From NCBI GenBank assembly GCA_963798325.1, contig CAWCSS010000001.1, forward strand, positions 434,001 to 498,000: a stretch of DNA of 64,000 bases, given 5' to 3'. The number at the start of each line of letters is the position of its first letter. Within the stretch, counting starts at the first letter, position 1. Both the position numbers and the translations under genes were made by a program. Shown piece after piece: positions 1-11,294 of this stretch. The notes under the pieces were generated by a model. The model saw only the letters and a list, made by a program, of their open reading frames with translations, made no database searches and was not told where the DNA came from. This stretch comes from Solirubrobacter sp963798325 (lineage in GTDB: Bacteria; Actinomycetota; Thermoleophilia; Solirubrobacterales; Solirubrobacteraceae).

Positions 1-96
1 GTAGGGAAGCGCGACGCCGAAGCGCCGCTGGGCGATCTCGGCGAGCTGGTCCCAGTACGGGTGAAGCGTCGAGTCGATGTCGATCGCGAGGCGCAC
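1..96 (-). CDS. HAD-superfamily protein, N-terminal fragment cut by the window edge
   Basis: Reading leftward from a GTG at 96 gives 32 codons open to the window edge. The start of the protein carries the HAD motif I signature, AIDIDSTL (DxD followed by T), a few residues from the N-terminus. In HAD phosphatases the first Asp is the nucleophile. Such an early DxD suggests a small 5'-nucleotidase or HAD phosphatase, but only the N-terminus is visible, so the substrate is unknown. The gene is divergent from the hydrolase starting at 118, and the 21-bp gap holds overlapping -10-like hexamers for both. Confidence 0.6.
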   Translation of the reverse strand, partial: MRLAIDIDSTLHPYWDQLAEIAQRRFGVALPY

Positions 97-105
97 GGCC
101 GCTGG

Positions 106-112
106 TACGGTA
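106..112. promoter_or_regulatory. overlapping divergent -10-like hexamers (TACGGTA)
   Basis: TACGGT on the plus strand ends 6 nt before the hydrolase GTG at 118. On the minus strand the same bases read TACCGT, 10 nt before the GTG at 96. Both fit the actinobacterial TANNNT -10 pattern and would give leaderless or nearly leaderless mRNAs. No convincing -35 is visible. Confidence 0.4.
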
Positions 113-1042
113 GCGGCGTGCCGGGGTTCATCTCGCAGGTACGCGCGCTCCCGACCAACGCGCTGGTCCGCGCGGCGCCGGACCCCGACTACGCCGACGG
201 CGACGACTCATCCTGGATGTCGGTCGACTGGCCGTCACTGACGAAGACGGAGATGGTGCTGGGCCGCCGCGTGAACCTGATCGACACCGGCGGGGACGGC
301 CCGCCGCTGCTGTTCCTGCACGGCCTCGGCGGGCTGTGGCAGAACTGGCTGCTGAACATCCCGGCGTTCATGGATCGCTTCCGCGTGATCGCGCCCGACC
401 TTCCCGGCTTCGGCGGCTCGGAGATGCCGTCGGGGCGGATCTCGATCCAGGGCTTCGCGCGCGTGATCGATTCGCTGTGCTCGGTGCTGGAGGTCGAGTC
501 GCCGGTGGTCGTGGGCAACTCGATGGGCGGGTTCATCGGCGCCGAGCTGGCATTGGCGTTCCCGACGCGCGTGCGCAAGCTCGTGCTCGTCTCCGCGGCG
601 GGGATCTCGGCCGAGAACATGTGGCGCGAGCCGATCATGGCCGTCGGGCGGCTGATGGCCGTCAGCGCGGCGCGGACCGGTGTCAAGCAGCTGCCCGTCG
701 TCAACCGGCCGCGACTGCGGCGCGCGGCGCTGCAGCTCGTCGTCCGCTACCCGGAGCGGCTGTCGGTGCCGCTGGCGTCGGAGCTCGTCGTCGGCGCCGG
801 GACCAAGGGCTTCGTCGGCGGGCTCGACGCGGTGCTCGGCTACTCGTTCCGTGATCGGCTTCCGGAGATCGAGGTGCCGACGCTGATCGTCTGGGGGCGC
901 AACGACGTGCTGATCCCGGTCGAGGACGCGTGGGAGTACGAGCGCCTGATCGGGTCCAATGCCCGTGCCGTCGTGTTCGACGACACGGGCCACTTGGCTC
1001 AGGTGGAGCGGCCCTCGCGCTTCAACGCGCTCCTGGACGACT

Positions 1043-2734
<1,692 letters not shown>

Positions 2735-2741
2735 GGCGGCG

Positions 2742-2747
2742 AGTCTA
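2742..2747 (-). promoter_or_regulatory. -10-like TAGACT before ilvD
   Basis: On the minus strand TAGACT lies 7 nt upstream of the ilvD ATG at 2734, implying a leaderless transcript. No -35 is recognised. Confidence 0.4.
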
Positions 2748-3350
2748 CGCCGCGCCGGAACTCGCGCGCCGGTGGCGCTCCAGGCGCTCCCGCTCCCAGC
2801 GCCCGAGGCGCCAGATGTCGCGCTGCACCTGGCGTGGATCGACCTGGCGGCCGGGCAGGTGCATGTTGGCGCTGGAGATCAGGCGGCGCTCGTCGCCCTT
2901 CAGCGCCATCCATTTGGCGAGCACGTCGTCGGAGTCCGGGAGCCGTGAGCTGCCGTAGGGCTTGGACTCGTCCGGGAACTCGACGCAGTACTCGTTGAGC
3001 AGGCGGCCGGTCTGCGGCAGGTAGGCGACGATCGGCTTGTGCGGGTAGATCAGGTACGCGTACGGGACGCCCTTGAGCTCCTTGTCCAGGTTCTCGGCGC
3101 CCCAGACCCGGATCAGGCCCAGGTCGCGGTACATCTCCCACTCCTCGTCGTTCACGCACGATTTCAAGAGCTCGCGCGCGCGCTGCTCGGCGCGGCGCTC
3201 ACGACCGGGGTCGTACGCGTGGACGTCCCCGTGCGCGCGGGCCTCGCGACGTGCGCGCCGACGCTCCGAGCGCTTCTCGAAGTACGGGACCGTCACCTCC
3301 CACAGCAGGGCGACGATGACGATCGCGGTGGCGCAGAGGGCGACAGTCAC
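2745..3350 (-). CDS. conserved-looking hypothetical protein with one N-terminal membrane segment
   Basis: This 201-residue protein starts at a GTG. Residues about 3-22 form a hydrophobic helix (signal anchor), followed by a very basic stretch (SERRRARREAR) that suggests an inside orientation for the rest. The body has a folded-looking segment with DEEWEMYRDLGLIRVWG and PYAYLIYPHKPIVAYLPQTG, then a basic tail. I recognise no named domain. It follows the 83-residue gene by 7 bp and precedes ilvD by 10 bp, so it may share the thiD transcript. Confidence 0.7.
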   Translation of the reverse strand: MTVALCATAIVIVALLWEVTVPYFEKRSERRRARREARAHGDVHAYDPGRERRAEQRARELLKSCVNDEEWEMYRDLGLIRVWGAENLDKELKGVPYAYLIYPHKPIVAYLPQTGRLLNEYCVEFPDESKPYGSSRLPDSDDVLAKWMALKGDERRLISSANMHLPGRQVDPRQVQRDIWRLGRWERERLERHRRASSGAA

Positions 3351-3357
3351 CGGCTTG

Positions 3358-3605
3358 CTAGCGCGCCCCGCCCGCTGCGCGGGGGAAGAAGATGACCCGG
3401 CCGGCGTCGCGCGGGATGTCCTCGAACGCGCGCACCATCTCCGCTTCCCTGCGGCCGCTCTCGGTCTGCACCGGAATCGCGGCCCACATCCCCTGCTCGA
3501 GCTGCTGCCGGAACTCCGCGACCAGCCGCGCTTCGTCCTCTTGGAGCTCGATGTCTCCCTCGGCGATCAACTGCTCGCCGTACCCAGGACGCATGCGCAG
3601 GAACT

Positions 3606-3609
<4 letters not shown>
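3358..3609 (-). CDS. small hypothetical protein
   Basis: An 83-residue soluble acidic/mixed protein with no membrane segment or signal. Its ATG overlaps the thiD stop as ATGA, so it is probably translationally coupled to thiD. It contains EFRQQLEQGMWAAIPVQ and ends VIFFPRAAGGAR. I recognise no domain; the tight coupling and sensible composition are the reasons to call it real. Confidence 0.65.
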
Positions 3610-4457
<848 letters not shown>

Positions 4458-4467
4458 AAGACCGAGC

Positions 4468-4473
4468 AGGTTA
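4468..4473 (-). promoter_or_regulatory. -10-like TAACCT before thiD
   Basis: TAACCT on the minus strand lies 10 nt upstream of the thiD ATG at 4457, in the 86-bp divergent gap with the ATP-grasp gene. No -35 is obvious. Confidence 0.35.
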
Positions 4474-4543
4474 GGCGGTCCACGGTGACTGGCCCGTTTG
4501 TAGAACGTCGATCTGCGCGGGTTCTGTCAGGCTGTTGCGCCTG

Positions 4544-5974
4544 ATGACCTCGACGGGTGCGGAGGACCTCCTGACCGACTATCCGGTCAGCGAGGGGATC
4601 TACGACGAGGGGTTCGATTCGAGCGGCCTCCCCCGCGCGGCGGCGCGTCCCGCGCTCGAGGCCATCGCCCGCGCTTCGGCGGAGCGGCTTCCCGCGATGG
4701 TCAGTCGCTCGCTGCAGCGCGCCGGCGTGCGCTTCTCCTCGCTCGAGGGCGACCTCCAGTTCTATGTCGACCCCGTCCCGCGCGTGATCACCGCTGAGGA
4801 GTGGGAGCCGGTCAAGCGCGGCCTCGCCCAGCGGGTGCGCGCGCTGAACGCGTTCGTCGCCGACGTCTACGGCGACCAGCGGATCGTCGCCGAGGGCGTC
4901 GTCCCACCCGAGGTCGTGCGCTCGGCGGACTACTTCGAGCCGGGGATGCGCGGGTTGGCCCCGCCCGGCGGGGTCTGGATCGGCGTCGCGGGCCTGGACC
5001 TCGTGCGCGACGAGACCGGCGAGTGGCTCGTACTCGAAGACAACGTGCGCACCCCGTCCGGCTTCGCCTACCTGCACGCCACCCGGCGCGCGCTCTTGGA
5101 GCACATCGACGTGCCGCCCGACGCCACCCCACGGCCCTTGGACGGCGAGATCGACCTTCTGGCGGACGCGCTGCGGGCCGTCGCCCCGGCCGCCGCTCGC
5201 GGTCGGCGTGCGCCGGTCGCGGCGGTGCTGACCGACGGCGAGCACAACTCCGCCTACTGGGAGCACGCCTGGCTCTCGCGCCAACTCGGCATCCCGTTGT
5301 GCCAGCCGTCCGAGCTCTTCGTGCGCGACGGCTTCCTCTGGCTGTCCGAGCGCGGCCTGCGCGAGGAGCGCAAGATCGACGTCATCTACCGGCGCACCAA
5401 CGCCGACCGGCTCGATTCCGACATCGGCCGCCTGCTGATCGAGCCGGTCCGCGCCGGAGTGCTGGGCCTGGTCAACCAGTACGGCACGGGTGTCGCCGAC
5501 GACAAGCTCACCCACGCCTACGTCGAGGACATGATCCGCTTCTACGTCGGCGAGGAACCCGTCCTGCGATCGGTCCCGACCTACGACCTCGCCCAGCCCG
5601 GACAGCTCGAAGAAGCGCTGGACGTCTTCGACACGTTGGTCCTGAAGCCACGCGCGGGTCACGGCGGCGTCGGCGTGCTCATCGCCCCGCGCGCCTCGCG
5701 CGAGGAGATCGAAGCCACCCGCAACGCGGTGATCGCCGACCCCGGCGCCTGGATCGCCCAGCGCATGGTCATGCTCTCCACCCACCCCACCGTCGTCGAG
5801 GGCGGCCGGCTCGCACCGCGCCACATCGACCTCCGCCCCTTCGTCTTCCTGGGCGAGGGGTGCAACCCGCGCGTGCTGCCAGGCGGGTTGACCCGCGTGG
5901 CGCGCTCCGAGGGCGCGTTGGTCGTGAACTCGTCGCAGAACGGCGGGGCGAAGGACACCTGGGTCATGCGCTGA
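4544..5974 (+). CDS. circularly permuted ATP-grasp protein
   Basis: This matches the circularly permuted ATP-grasp family (formerly DUF404/DUF407), proposed to form amide bonds on peptides or amino acids. Diagnostic stretches are EGDLQFYVDPVPRVI, ADVYGDQRIV, LVLEDNVRTPSGFAY, IYRRTNADRLDS, LVNQYGTGVADDKL, LKPRAGHGGVGVLI and HIDLRPFVFLGEG. At 475 residues it is full length. In many genomes it sits with an alpha-E protein and a transglutaminase-like protease, but neither partner is here. I chose the ATG at 4544; a TTG three codons upstream is possible. A low-complexity array begins right after its stop. Confidence 0.9.
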   Translation: MTSTGAEDLLTDYPVSEGIYDEGFDSSGLPRAAARPALEAIARASAERLPAMVSRSLQRAGVRFSSLEGDLQFYVDPVPRVITAEEWEPVKRGLAQRVRALNAFVADVYGDQRIVAEGVVPPEVVRSADYFEPGMRGLAPPGGVWIGVAGLDLVRDETGEWLVLEDNVRTPSGFAYLHATRRALLEHIDVPPDATPRPLDGEIDLLADALRAVAPAAARGRRAPVAAVLTDGEHNSAYWEHAWLSRQLGIPLCQPSELFVRDGFLWLSERGLREERKIDVIYRRTNADRLDSDIGRLLIEPVRAGVLGLVNQYGTGVADDKLTHAYVEDMIRFYVGEEPVLRSVPTYDLAQPGQLEEALDVFDTLVLKPRAGHGGVGVLIAPRASREEIEATRNAVIADPGAWIAQRMVMLSTHPTVVEGGRLAPRHIDLRPFVFLGEGCNPRVLPGGLTRVARSEGALVVNSSQNGGAKDTWVMR

Positions 5975-5980
5975 CGCGGC

Positions 5981-6560
5981 GTGGCGTGGCGCCTCGTGTC
6001 ACGGCGCCCCGGCGCGGCCGGCGCGGCGCGGCGGCGCGGCGTGGCGGCGCGGCCGGCACGGCACGGCCGGCACGGCGCGGCGGCGCGGCCGGCACGGCGC
6101 GGCGCGGCGCGGCGCGGCGCAGCCCGGCGCGGCGCGGCCGGCACGGCGCAGCCGGCACGGCGCGGTCGGCACAGCGCGGTCGGCACAGCGCGGTCGGCAC
6201 AGCGCGGTCGGCACAGCGCGGTCGGCACAGCGCGGTCGGCACAGCGCGGTCGGCACAGCGCGGTCGGCACGGCACGGCACGGCGCAGCCCGCACGGCGCA
6301 GCCCGCACGGCGCAGCCCGCACGGCGCAGCCCGCACGGCGCAGCCGGCGCGGCGCGGCGGCGGCCAGCGCGGCCCGGCGCGGCCCAGCGCGGCCCAGCGC
6401 GGCGCGGCGCGGCGCGGCGCGGCGCGGCGCGGTGCGGCCCAGCGCGGCGCGGCGCAGCCGGCACGACGCAGCCGGCACAGCGCACCCGGCGCGGCGCGGC
6501 CGGCGCGGCGCGGCCGGCGCGGTGCAGCCGGCACGGCGCCGGCAGCCGGCGTTGACGACG
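5981..6560. repeat. low-complexity GC array with 14-bp period
   Basis: About 580 bp is built almost only of GGC/GCG-type words. It contains seven perfect tandem copies of CACAGCGCGGTCGG (6170-6267) and four of CGCAGCCCGCACGG (6283-6338), flanked by runs of the pentamer GCGCG. All six frames stay open through much of it because stop codons are absent, and 14 bp is not a multiple of three, so the long open frames here are not credible genes. It fills the convergent gap between the ATP-grasp gene and dprA. Confidence 0.9.
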
Positions 6561-6607
6561 AGCGGGTCGCCTCGCGGCCGTCAAGGCGGCTGCTTCGCGC
6601 CGGGTGT

Positions 6608-6660
6608 CACGCGAGTGTCGAGTTTTCGTCCCATACGTTGTGAAACTCGACACTCGCGTG
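6608..6660. repeat. inverted repeat, copy 1 of the CGCGAGTGTCGA family
   Basis: A perfect 18-bp stem (arms 6608-6625 and 6643-6660, starting CACGCGAGTGTCGAG) with a 17-nt loop, lying between the 3' ends of the ATP-grasp gene and dprA. It shares its 12-bp core with repeats at 32274 and 63442. A bidirectional terminator or a REP-like mobile hairpin are both possible. The rest of 6661-6856 shows no gene or other feature I can support. Confidence 0.85.
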
Positions 6661-6856
6661 GTTGGGTGGCGCGTTGCCGCTCGCTGCTCGTTTCGTCCGC
6701 CGAGCCGGGGCAAACACGCAGGCATGCCGGCGCCGGCCGGTCCTCACTGCCCACCAGCACGGGGGCGCGCCGGGCGGGTCAGGCGCGGCCGCCGGCGAAT
6801 GAGCCGACCATCCGCCCGGGGCGCGCTTGAGACGACCGGCGCGCTCTGCTCGCCGT

Positions 6857-7930
6857 TCACGCGGCACGTTCCCACCGCCCACCAAAGCCCCGGCGGACGA
6901 GGCCGAGGCGCTCCAGCTCCCCAAGGCCGGCGAGCGCCGTTCGGGCCTGGTCGGGCGTGGTGGCGAGTTCGCCGAGCGTGCCGGCGCCGTCCTCGACCGC
7001 CTCGAGCAGGCGGTTGAGCGGTGGCGCGAGGTGCGGGCGCTCGGGCTCGGGTGTGGTGAAGACGCGGCCGGTCGCGCCGGCCAGCAAGTCCAGGGCGTCG
7101 GTCGTGTCGCGGATCAGCGGCGCGCCGGTCTGGATCAGCGTGTGGGTGCCGCCGGAGAGGCGGCTGGTGACCGGGCCGGGCACGGCGCCGACCGCGCGGC
7201 CGACCTCGTTGGCGAAGTCGGCCGTGGTCAGCGAGCCGGACTTCTCCGTGGCCTGGACGACGACGGTCGCCGCGGCCAGGGCGGCGATGATCCGGTTGCG
7301 CGCGACGAAGCACCAGCGGTACGCGCTGGCGCCCGGCGGCATCTCCGAGACGACGGCGCCGCGGGCGGCGACGGCCGCGTGCAGCCGGTGCCCGCGTGCC
7401 GGATACGCGACGTGGGCGCTCGCGGCGAGCACGCCGATCGTCCGGCCGGGCGCTTCGAGCGCGCCGGCGTGGGCGGCCGAGTCGATCCCGAGCGCAAGGC
7501 CGGACACCACGGTCACGCGCGCGGCCGACAGCCCGCGGCCGATGCCGCGGGCCACGTCGAGCCCGTACGACGACGCCCGGCGGGCACCCACGACGGCCAC
7601 GCCGTCCTGATCTTCCAGAGCGCCGGGATCTCCCAGCACGTGGAGCACGGCAGGCGGGTCCGCGAGGTCGCGCAGGCGCTCCGGGTATTCGTCGCGGCAG
7701 CGGCAGACGGTCGCCAGCCGGGCCGCCGACGCCCGCTCACGCGCGGCGGGCGCGTTGAAGCGCGCGTAGCGCTCAGCCACCGCGTGCGAGGCGCCGATCT
7801 CGAGGAGCACCTCGTCGGGCAGCGCAAGCACGCGGCCGGGCGCGGTCCGCTTCTTGAACTCGATCTCGAGCCGCCCCGCGACGGCGCCGATCAGATCCGC
7901 CCGGCGCAGGCAGTCGTCGCAGGCGGTCAT
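6857..7930 (-). CDS. dprA: DNA-processing protein DprA
   Basis: DprA/Smf loads RecA on incoming single-stranded DNA during transformation. The Rossmann-like core shows AVVGARRASSYG, SGLALGIDSAAHAGAL, FVARNRIIAALA and SGSLTTADFANEVGR. The C-terminus, after a Pro-rich linker, looks like the winged helix seen in many DprAs. The N-terminal part (CDDCLRRADLIGAVAG) has a Cys pair often seen in actinobacterial members. Its ATG overlaps the comM stop (ATGA), so it is the last gene of yraN-comM-dprA. At 357 residues it is full length. Confidence 0.95.
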   Translation of the reverse strand: MTACDDCLRRADLIGAVAGRLEIEFKKRTAPGRVLALPDEVLLEIGASHAVAERYARFNAPAARERASAARLATVCRCRDEYPERLRDLADPPAVLHVLGDPGALEDQDGVAVVGARRASSYGLDVARGIGRGLSAARVTVVSGLALGIDSAAHAGALEAPGRTIGVLAASAHVAYPARGHRLHAAVAARGAVVSEMPPGASAYRWCFVARNRIIAALAAATVVVQATEKSGSLTTADFANEVGRAVGAVPGPVTSRLSGGTHTLIQTGAPLIRDTTDALDLLAGATGRVFTTPEPERPHLAPPLNRLLEAVEDGAGTLGELATTPDQARTALAGLGELERLGLVRRGFGGRWERAA

Positions 7931-9441
7931 GCGGCCTGGGCGACCGGAGCGCCCTCGTCGAGACGGAGGCTTGCGGCCGTGTCGATGTGCTCGGCGCGGA
8001 CATCATCGGAGTCCCAGATATCGGCGACGGTGCGCGCGACGCGCAGAATGCGAGTGTGGCCCCGCGCCGAGAGGGCGTGGCGGTCGTAGAGGTCTCCGAG
8101 CAGGCGCAGCGCGTCCTGCGTGATGCGGCCGACCTCGCGGATCTGGCGGGAGGTGAGCTGGGCGTTGCAGGTCTCCGGATAGGCGGCCAGGCGGATGGAC
8201 TGGCGCTCGCGAGCGACCATGACGCGTTCGCGGGTGACCGCCGACGAGGGGGCGATCTGGCCGCGGAGGGCTCCCGAGCTGGGGCGTTCGACGCGCATCA
8301 TGATGTCGATGCGGTCCAGCAGCGGGCCGGAGAGGCGACGACGGTGGCGGGCGAGGTCGGTCGGCGAGCAGCTGCAGAGCGTGTCGCCGTGCCCGCACGG
8401 GCACGGGTTCGAGGCGGCGACGAGCATGAACCGGGTCGGGAAGATCATCACCTGCTGGCCGCGGACGATCGTCACGTGGCCGTCCTCGAGCGGCTGGCGC
8501 AGGGCTTCGAGGCTGGGGCGCGCGAACTCCGAGAGCTCGTCGAGAAAGAGCACCCCGCGGTGGGCGAGCGTCGCCTCCCCCGGCTGTGGCGGGCTGGCGC
8601 CGCCGACCAACCCCGCGGCCGAGACTGTGTGGTGCGGCGCGCGGAACGGCCGCTGGGTCACGAGCCCACGCGCGCCGCGCAGGCCGGCGATCGACTGGAT
8701 GCGCGTGACCTCGATCGCCTCGTCCGGGTCCAGCGGCGGCAGGATCGACGGCAGGCGGCGGGCGATCATCGTCTTGCCCGTGCCCGGCGGACCCTGCAGG
8801 AAGAGGTTGTGCCCGCCGGCAGCGGCGACCTCGAGGCCGGGCACGAGCGCGTTGTGCCCGCGGACGTCCGCGAGATCGGCCTCCTCCTCCTCCACGTCGG
8901 CAAGCGCGGGCGGGATACCGAGCGGGATGGCGTCGCCGCGCATGGTCGCGACGAGATCGACCAGCGACTCGATGCCGACGATCTCGACGTCAGGGATCAG
9001 CGACGCCTCGCGCGCTCGGGAAAGCGGAAGGATCAGCCGGCGCAGACCATGTGCGCGGACGGCCTCGGCGACCGCGAGCGCCCCGCGTACGGGCCGGGTC
9101 TCGCCGGTCAGGGAGAGCTCGCCGACGATCGCGCACGACTCGATCGACTCCGGATCGAGCTGTCCGGAGGCGACGAGCAGCGCGACCGCGAGCGGCAGGT
9201 CGAACGCTGGACCGACCTTGCGCAGATACGCGGGTGCGAGGTTGACGGTGATGCGCCGCAGCGGAAAGTCGAAGCCGGAGTTCTGCAGCGCGGAGCGGAC
9301 GCGCTCGCGCGCCTCGCGGACCGCCTTGTCGGCGAGGCCGACGACGGTGAACGCGGGCAGGCCGACGCGGATGTCCGCCTCGACCCAGACGCGCTGTGCC
9401 TTGACGCCTTCGACGGCGAAGGTGCAAACGCGGGCCAGCAT
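7927..9441 (-). CDS. comM: ComM/YifB-family Mg-chelatase-like AAA ATPase
   Basis: ComM-type AAA+ helicase, linked to branch migration during natural transformation. The 504-residue protein begins ARVCTFAVEGVKAQRVWVE, as in the YifB family (N-terminal Lon-S16-like domain). It then has Walker A GPPGTGKTMIARRLPS, Walker B VLFLDELSEF and a C-terminal chelatase-like domain ending near ARGHTRILRVARTVADI. The ATG at 9441 overlaps the yraN stop by one base (TGATG). The frame continues about 135 codons upstream, but that part is the antisense of nothing conserved and overlaps yraN, so I rejected it. Confidence 0.95.
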   Translation of the reverse strand: MLARVCTFAVEGVKAQRVWVEADIRVGLPAFTVVGLADKAVREARERVRSALQNSGFDFPLRRITVNLAPAYLRKVGPAFDLPLAVALLVASGQLDPESIESCAIVGELSLTGETRPVRGALAVAEAVRAHGLRRLILPLSRAREASLIPDVEIVGIESLVDLVATMRGDAIPLGIPPALADVEEEEADLADVRGHNALVPGLEVAAAGGHNLFLQGPPGTGKTMIARRLPSILPPLDPDEAIEVTRIQSIAGLRGARGLVTQRPFRAPHHTVSAAGLVGGASPPQPGEATLAHRGVLFLDELSEFARPSLEALRQPLEDGHVTIVRGQQVMIFPTRFMLVAASNPCPCGHGDTLCSCSPTDLARHRRRLSGPLLDRIDIMMRVERPSSGALRGQIAPSSAVTRERVMVARERQSIRLAAYPETCNAQLTSRQIREVGRITQDALRLLGDLYDRHALSARGHTRILRVARTVADIWDSDDVRAEHIDTAASLRLDEGAPVAQAA

Positions 9442-9806
9442 CAGAACGCGGCCTCCAGGTGGTCGAGGCGGATGAGTTGACCGTGCGGGTCGAGCAGGAT
9501 CGCCACGCCGTCGAAGCGCAGGTTGCGGCTGAACGGGCGCTCGGAGGACTCGTGCAGCCAGGACAACGCCATCCGGCGGACCTTGGACTGCTTGGCGCAG
9601 TGGAGGCTCTCCCAGGGTTCGCGCGCGTCGGAGCGGCGGGTCTTGACCTCGACGAAGACGAGTGTCCGGCCGTCGTCGACGACGAGATCGAGCTCCCCGT
9701 AGCGCGTCCGGTGGTTGCGGGCGAGCACGTCGAACCCGAGGCGTTCGAAGTGCTGGGCGGCGAGATCCTCGCCTTGCTGGCCCGCGATATGCCGGCGGTC
9801 GGTCAT
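9441..9806 (-). CDS. yraN: YraN family (UPF0102) nuclease-fold protein
   Basis: A 121-residue member of UPF0102, which has a restriction-endonuclease-like fold and often neighbours rnhB, comM and dprA. The active-site-like pattern is present: GELDLVVDDGRTLVFVEVKTR (Glu/Asp then ExK), preceded by GEDLAAQHFERLGFDVLARN. Its exact role is unknown. It heads the yraN-comM-dprA unit but is separated from rnhB, its usual neighbour, by a GC array and an inserted hydrolase gene. Confidence 0.92.
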   Translation of the reverse strand: MTDRRHIAGQQGEDLAAQHFERLGFDVLARNHRTRYGELDLVVDDGRTLVFVEVKTRRSDAREPWESLHCAKQSKVRRMALSWLHESSERPFSRNLRFDGVAILLDPHGQLIRLDHLEAAF

Positions 9807-9897
9807 GGGGCGTGACGCTATGTGGGATCGGTGAACGGATCACCACCTATTTGCAACTTAAGTGCAAAAAGACTGTGTCGTCTTTGCGCGGCGAGTT

Positions 9898-10505
9898 CGC
9901 GCGGCGGCGCCGCGAGAGCATGCGGGCGTGCGCGGCGAGAGCATGCGGGCGTGCGCGGCGAGAGCACACGGGTGTGCGCGGCGGCGCGGCGAGAGCACGC
10001 GGGCGTGCGCGGCGAGAGCACGCGGGCCGTGCGCGGCGAGAGCACGCGGGCGCGCGCGGCGGCGCGGCGAGAGCACGCGACGTGCGCGGCAGCGCGGCGA
10101 GAGCACGCGGGTGTGCGCGGCGGAACACGCGGGCGCGCGCGGCGGCGCGGCGAGAGCACGCGACGTGCGCGGCGGAGCACGCGGGCGCGCGCGGCGGCGC
10201 GGCGAGAGCACGCGGGCGGGCGCGGGCGGGCGCGGCGGCGCGGCGAGAGCACGCGGGTGTGCGCGGCGGAGCACGCGGGCGCGCGGCGGCGCGGCGAGAG
10301 CACGCGGGCGCGTTCGGCGGCGCGCCGAGAGCACGAGGGTGCGCGCGGCGGCGCGCCGAGAGCACGAGGGCGCGCGCGGCGGCGCGCCGAGAGCACGAGG
10401 GTGCGCGCGGCGGCGCGCCGAGAACACGCGGGCGCGCGCGGCGGCCCGGCGGGCGCACGAGGGCGCGCGCAGCGGCGCGGCGAGAGCACTCGGCGCACGC
10501 GCGGG
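9898..10505. repeat. low-complexity GC array with 31-bp and shorter periods
   Basis: About 600 bp consists of variants of a unit with the word GAGAGCACGCGG set in GCGCGGCGGC filler. The rightmost copies are regular at 31 bp (GAGAGCAC or its variant GAGAACAC at 10327, 10358, 10389 and 10420); the leftmost are shorter, near 21 bp. Every frame is open through it with period-driven peptides, so I call no gene. Just left of it (9835-9890) is an AT-richer stretch with a TTGCA/TGCAA inverted pair that may hold the yraN promoter. Confidence 0.9.
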
Positions 10506-10506
10506 C

Positions 10507-11190
10507 TCAGGTCGCGAGCGCGGCGGCGAGGTCCAGCGGGTGCGTGATCATCGCGTCGTGGGGTGCGTCGAAGTCGAGGACGTCCCACCCCGCGGTGTCG
10601 CGGAGGCGCACGGCGAAGCCGGAGAAACTCGGGGTCAAGGGTCCCTGGGTGCAGCGGAGGTATTGCCGCGGCAACGGTGGCTGTGACGGCAAGGACAACG
10701 GCTGCTTCCAGGTCTGGACGGGCTGGCCGGTCAAGCGGTCCGAGAGCCACGCGGCACGATCGCCGACGACGCCGAAGACCTCGGGCGCGGGTGGCTCGAT
10801 CAGGCCGCCGTGGGTCGAGTCGTCGTAGACCGTGCGGCGCTCCGGGCGCAGGAGGTCGTACATCGACTGGCCGTCATCCGCGATGAAGGCGTCCAGGAAC
10901 ACCATGCGGGCGAGACGCGGGGCGACGCGCGCGGCGGCGCCGGAGATGACGAGCCCGCCGTAGGAGTGGCCGACCAGGACGACCTCGCGGAGGTCGTTGA
11001 AGGAGAGCAGGCCGGCGAGCTCCTCGACGTGCGCGGCGAGATCGGCGTGTGGAGCCAGACGCGCGCGCTCCGCGACGCCGGACGAGGTGGGTGTGTGCAC
11101 CTCATGACCGGCGGCCGCGAGTTCGCGCGCGACGTCGACCCAGCACCACCCGCCGTGCCACGCGCCGTGAACCAACACGAAGGTCGCCAT
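10507..11190 (-). CDS. alpha/beta hydrolase of the methylesterase/hydroxynitrile-lyase-like type
   Basis: A 227-residue hydrolase starting FVLVHGAWHGGWCW, the typical opening of the small SABP2/HNL-like esterases. The nucleophile elbow is GHSYGG, the general base His lies in FDAPHDAMITHP, and the acid is probably in DVLDFDAPHD or upstream. The substrate is unknown. It lies between rnhB and yraN, genes that are normally neighbours, and its 3' end abuts a GC array, so it looks like inserted cargo. Its ATG is followed upstream by the terminator of the rnhB transcript. Confidence 0.88.
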   Translation of the reverse strand: MATFVLVHGAWHGGWCWVDVARELAAAGHEVHTPTSSGVAERARLAPHADLAAHVEELAGLLSFNDLREVVLVGHSYGGLVISGAAARVAPRLARMVFLDAFIADDGQSMYDLLRPERRTVYDDSTHGGLIEPPAPEVFGVVGDRAAWLSDRLTGQPVQTWKQPLSLPSQPPLPRQYLRCTQGPLTPSFSGFAVRLRDTAGWDVLDFDAPHDAMITHPLDLAAALAT

Positions 11191-11204
11191 GGACCCTAGG
11201 AAAC

Positions 11205-11227
11205 ACGAAAACCGCCTCGGGGGCGGT
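11205..11227 (-). terminator. Rho-independent terminator after rnhB
   Basis: On the minus strand ACCGCC-CCCGA-GGCGGT forms a 6-bp GC stem with a 5-nt loop, followed by TTTTCGTGTTT. It lies 68 bp past the rnhB stop and before the next leftward gene, so it should end the rpsP-to-rnhB transcript. It is the only classic stem plus U-tract terminator I found in the window. Confidence 0.75.
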
Positions 11228-11294
11228 CTAGTCCGTGGTATCGGCAGAACGTCGCCGCGACTTGAGAGGGTCGCGGCGAGTTGGCGCGTTGGCG

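Noticed and set aside
4801..6555. 584-codon open frame running from inside the ATP-grasp gene through the GC array
   Set aside because: It is out of frame with a clear conserved gene and continues only because the array lacks stops; the peptide is Arg/Ala/Gly repeat without a fold.
9442..9846. N-terminal extension of comM by about 135 codons
   Set aside because: The extension overlaps yraN fully and has no resemblance to the family; the ATG at 9441 matches the conserved beginning.
5981..10505. CRISPR-like appearance of the tandem GC arrays
   Set aside because: Units are contiguous, have no unique spacers, are very short or imperfect, and no cas genes are nearby.
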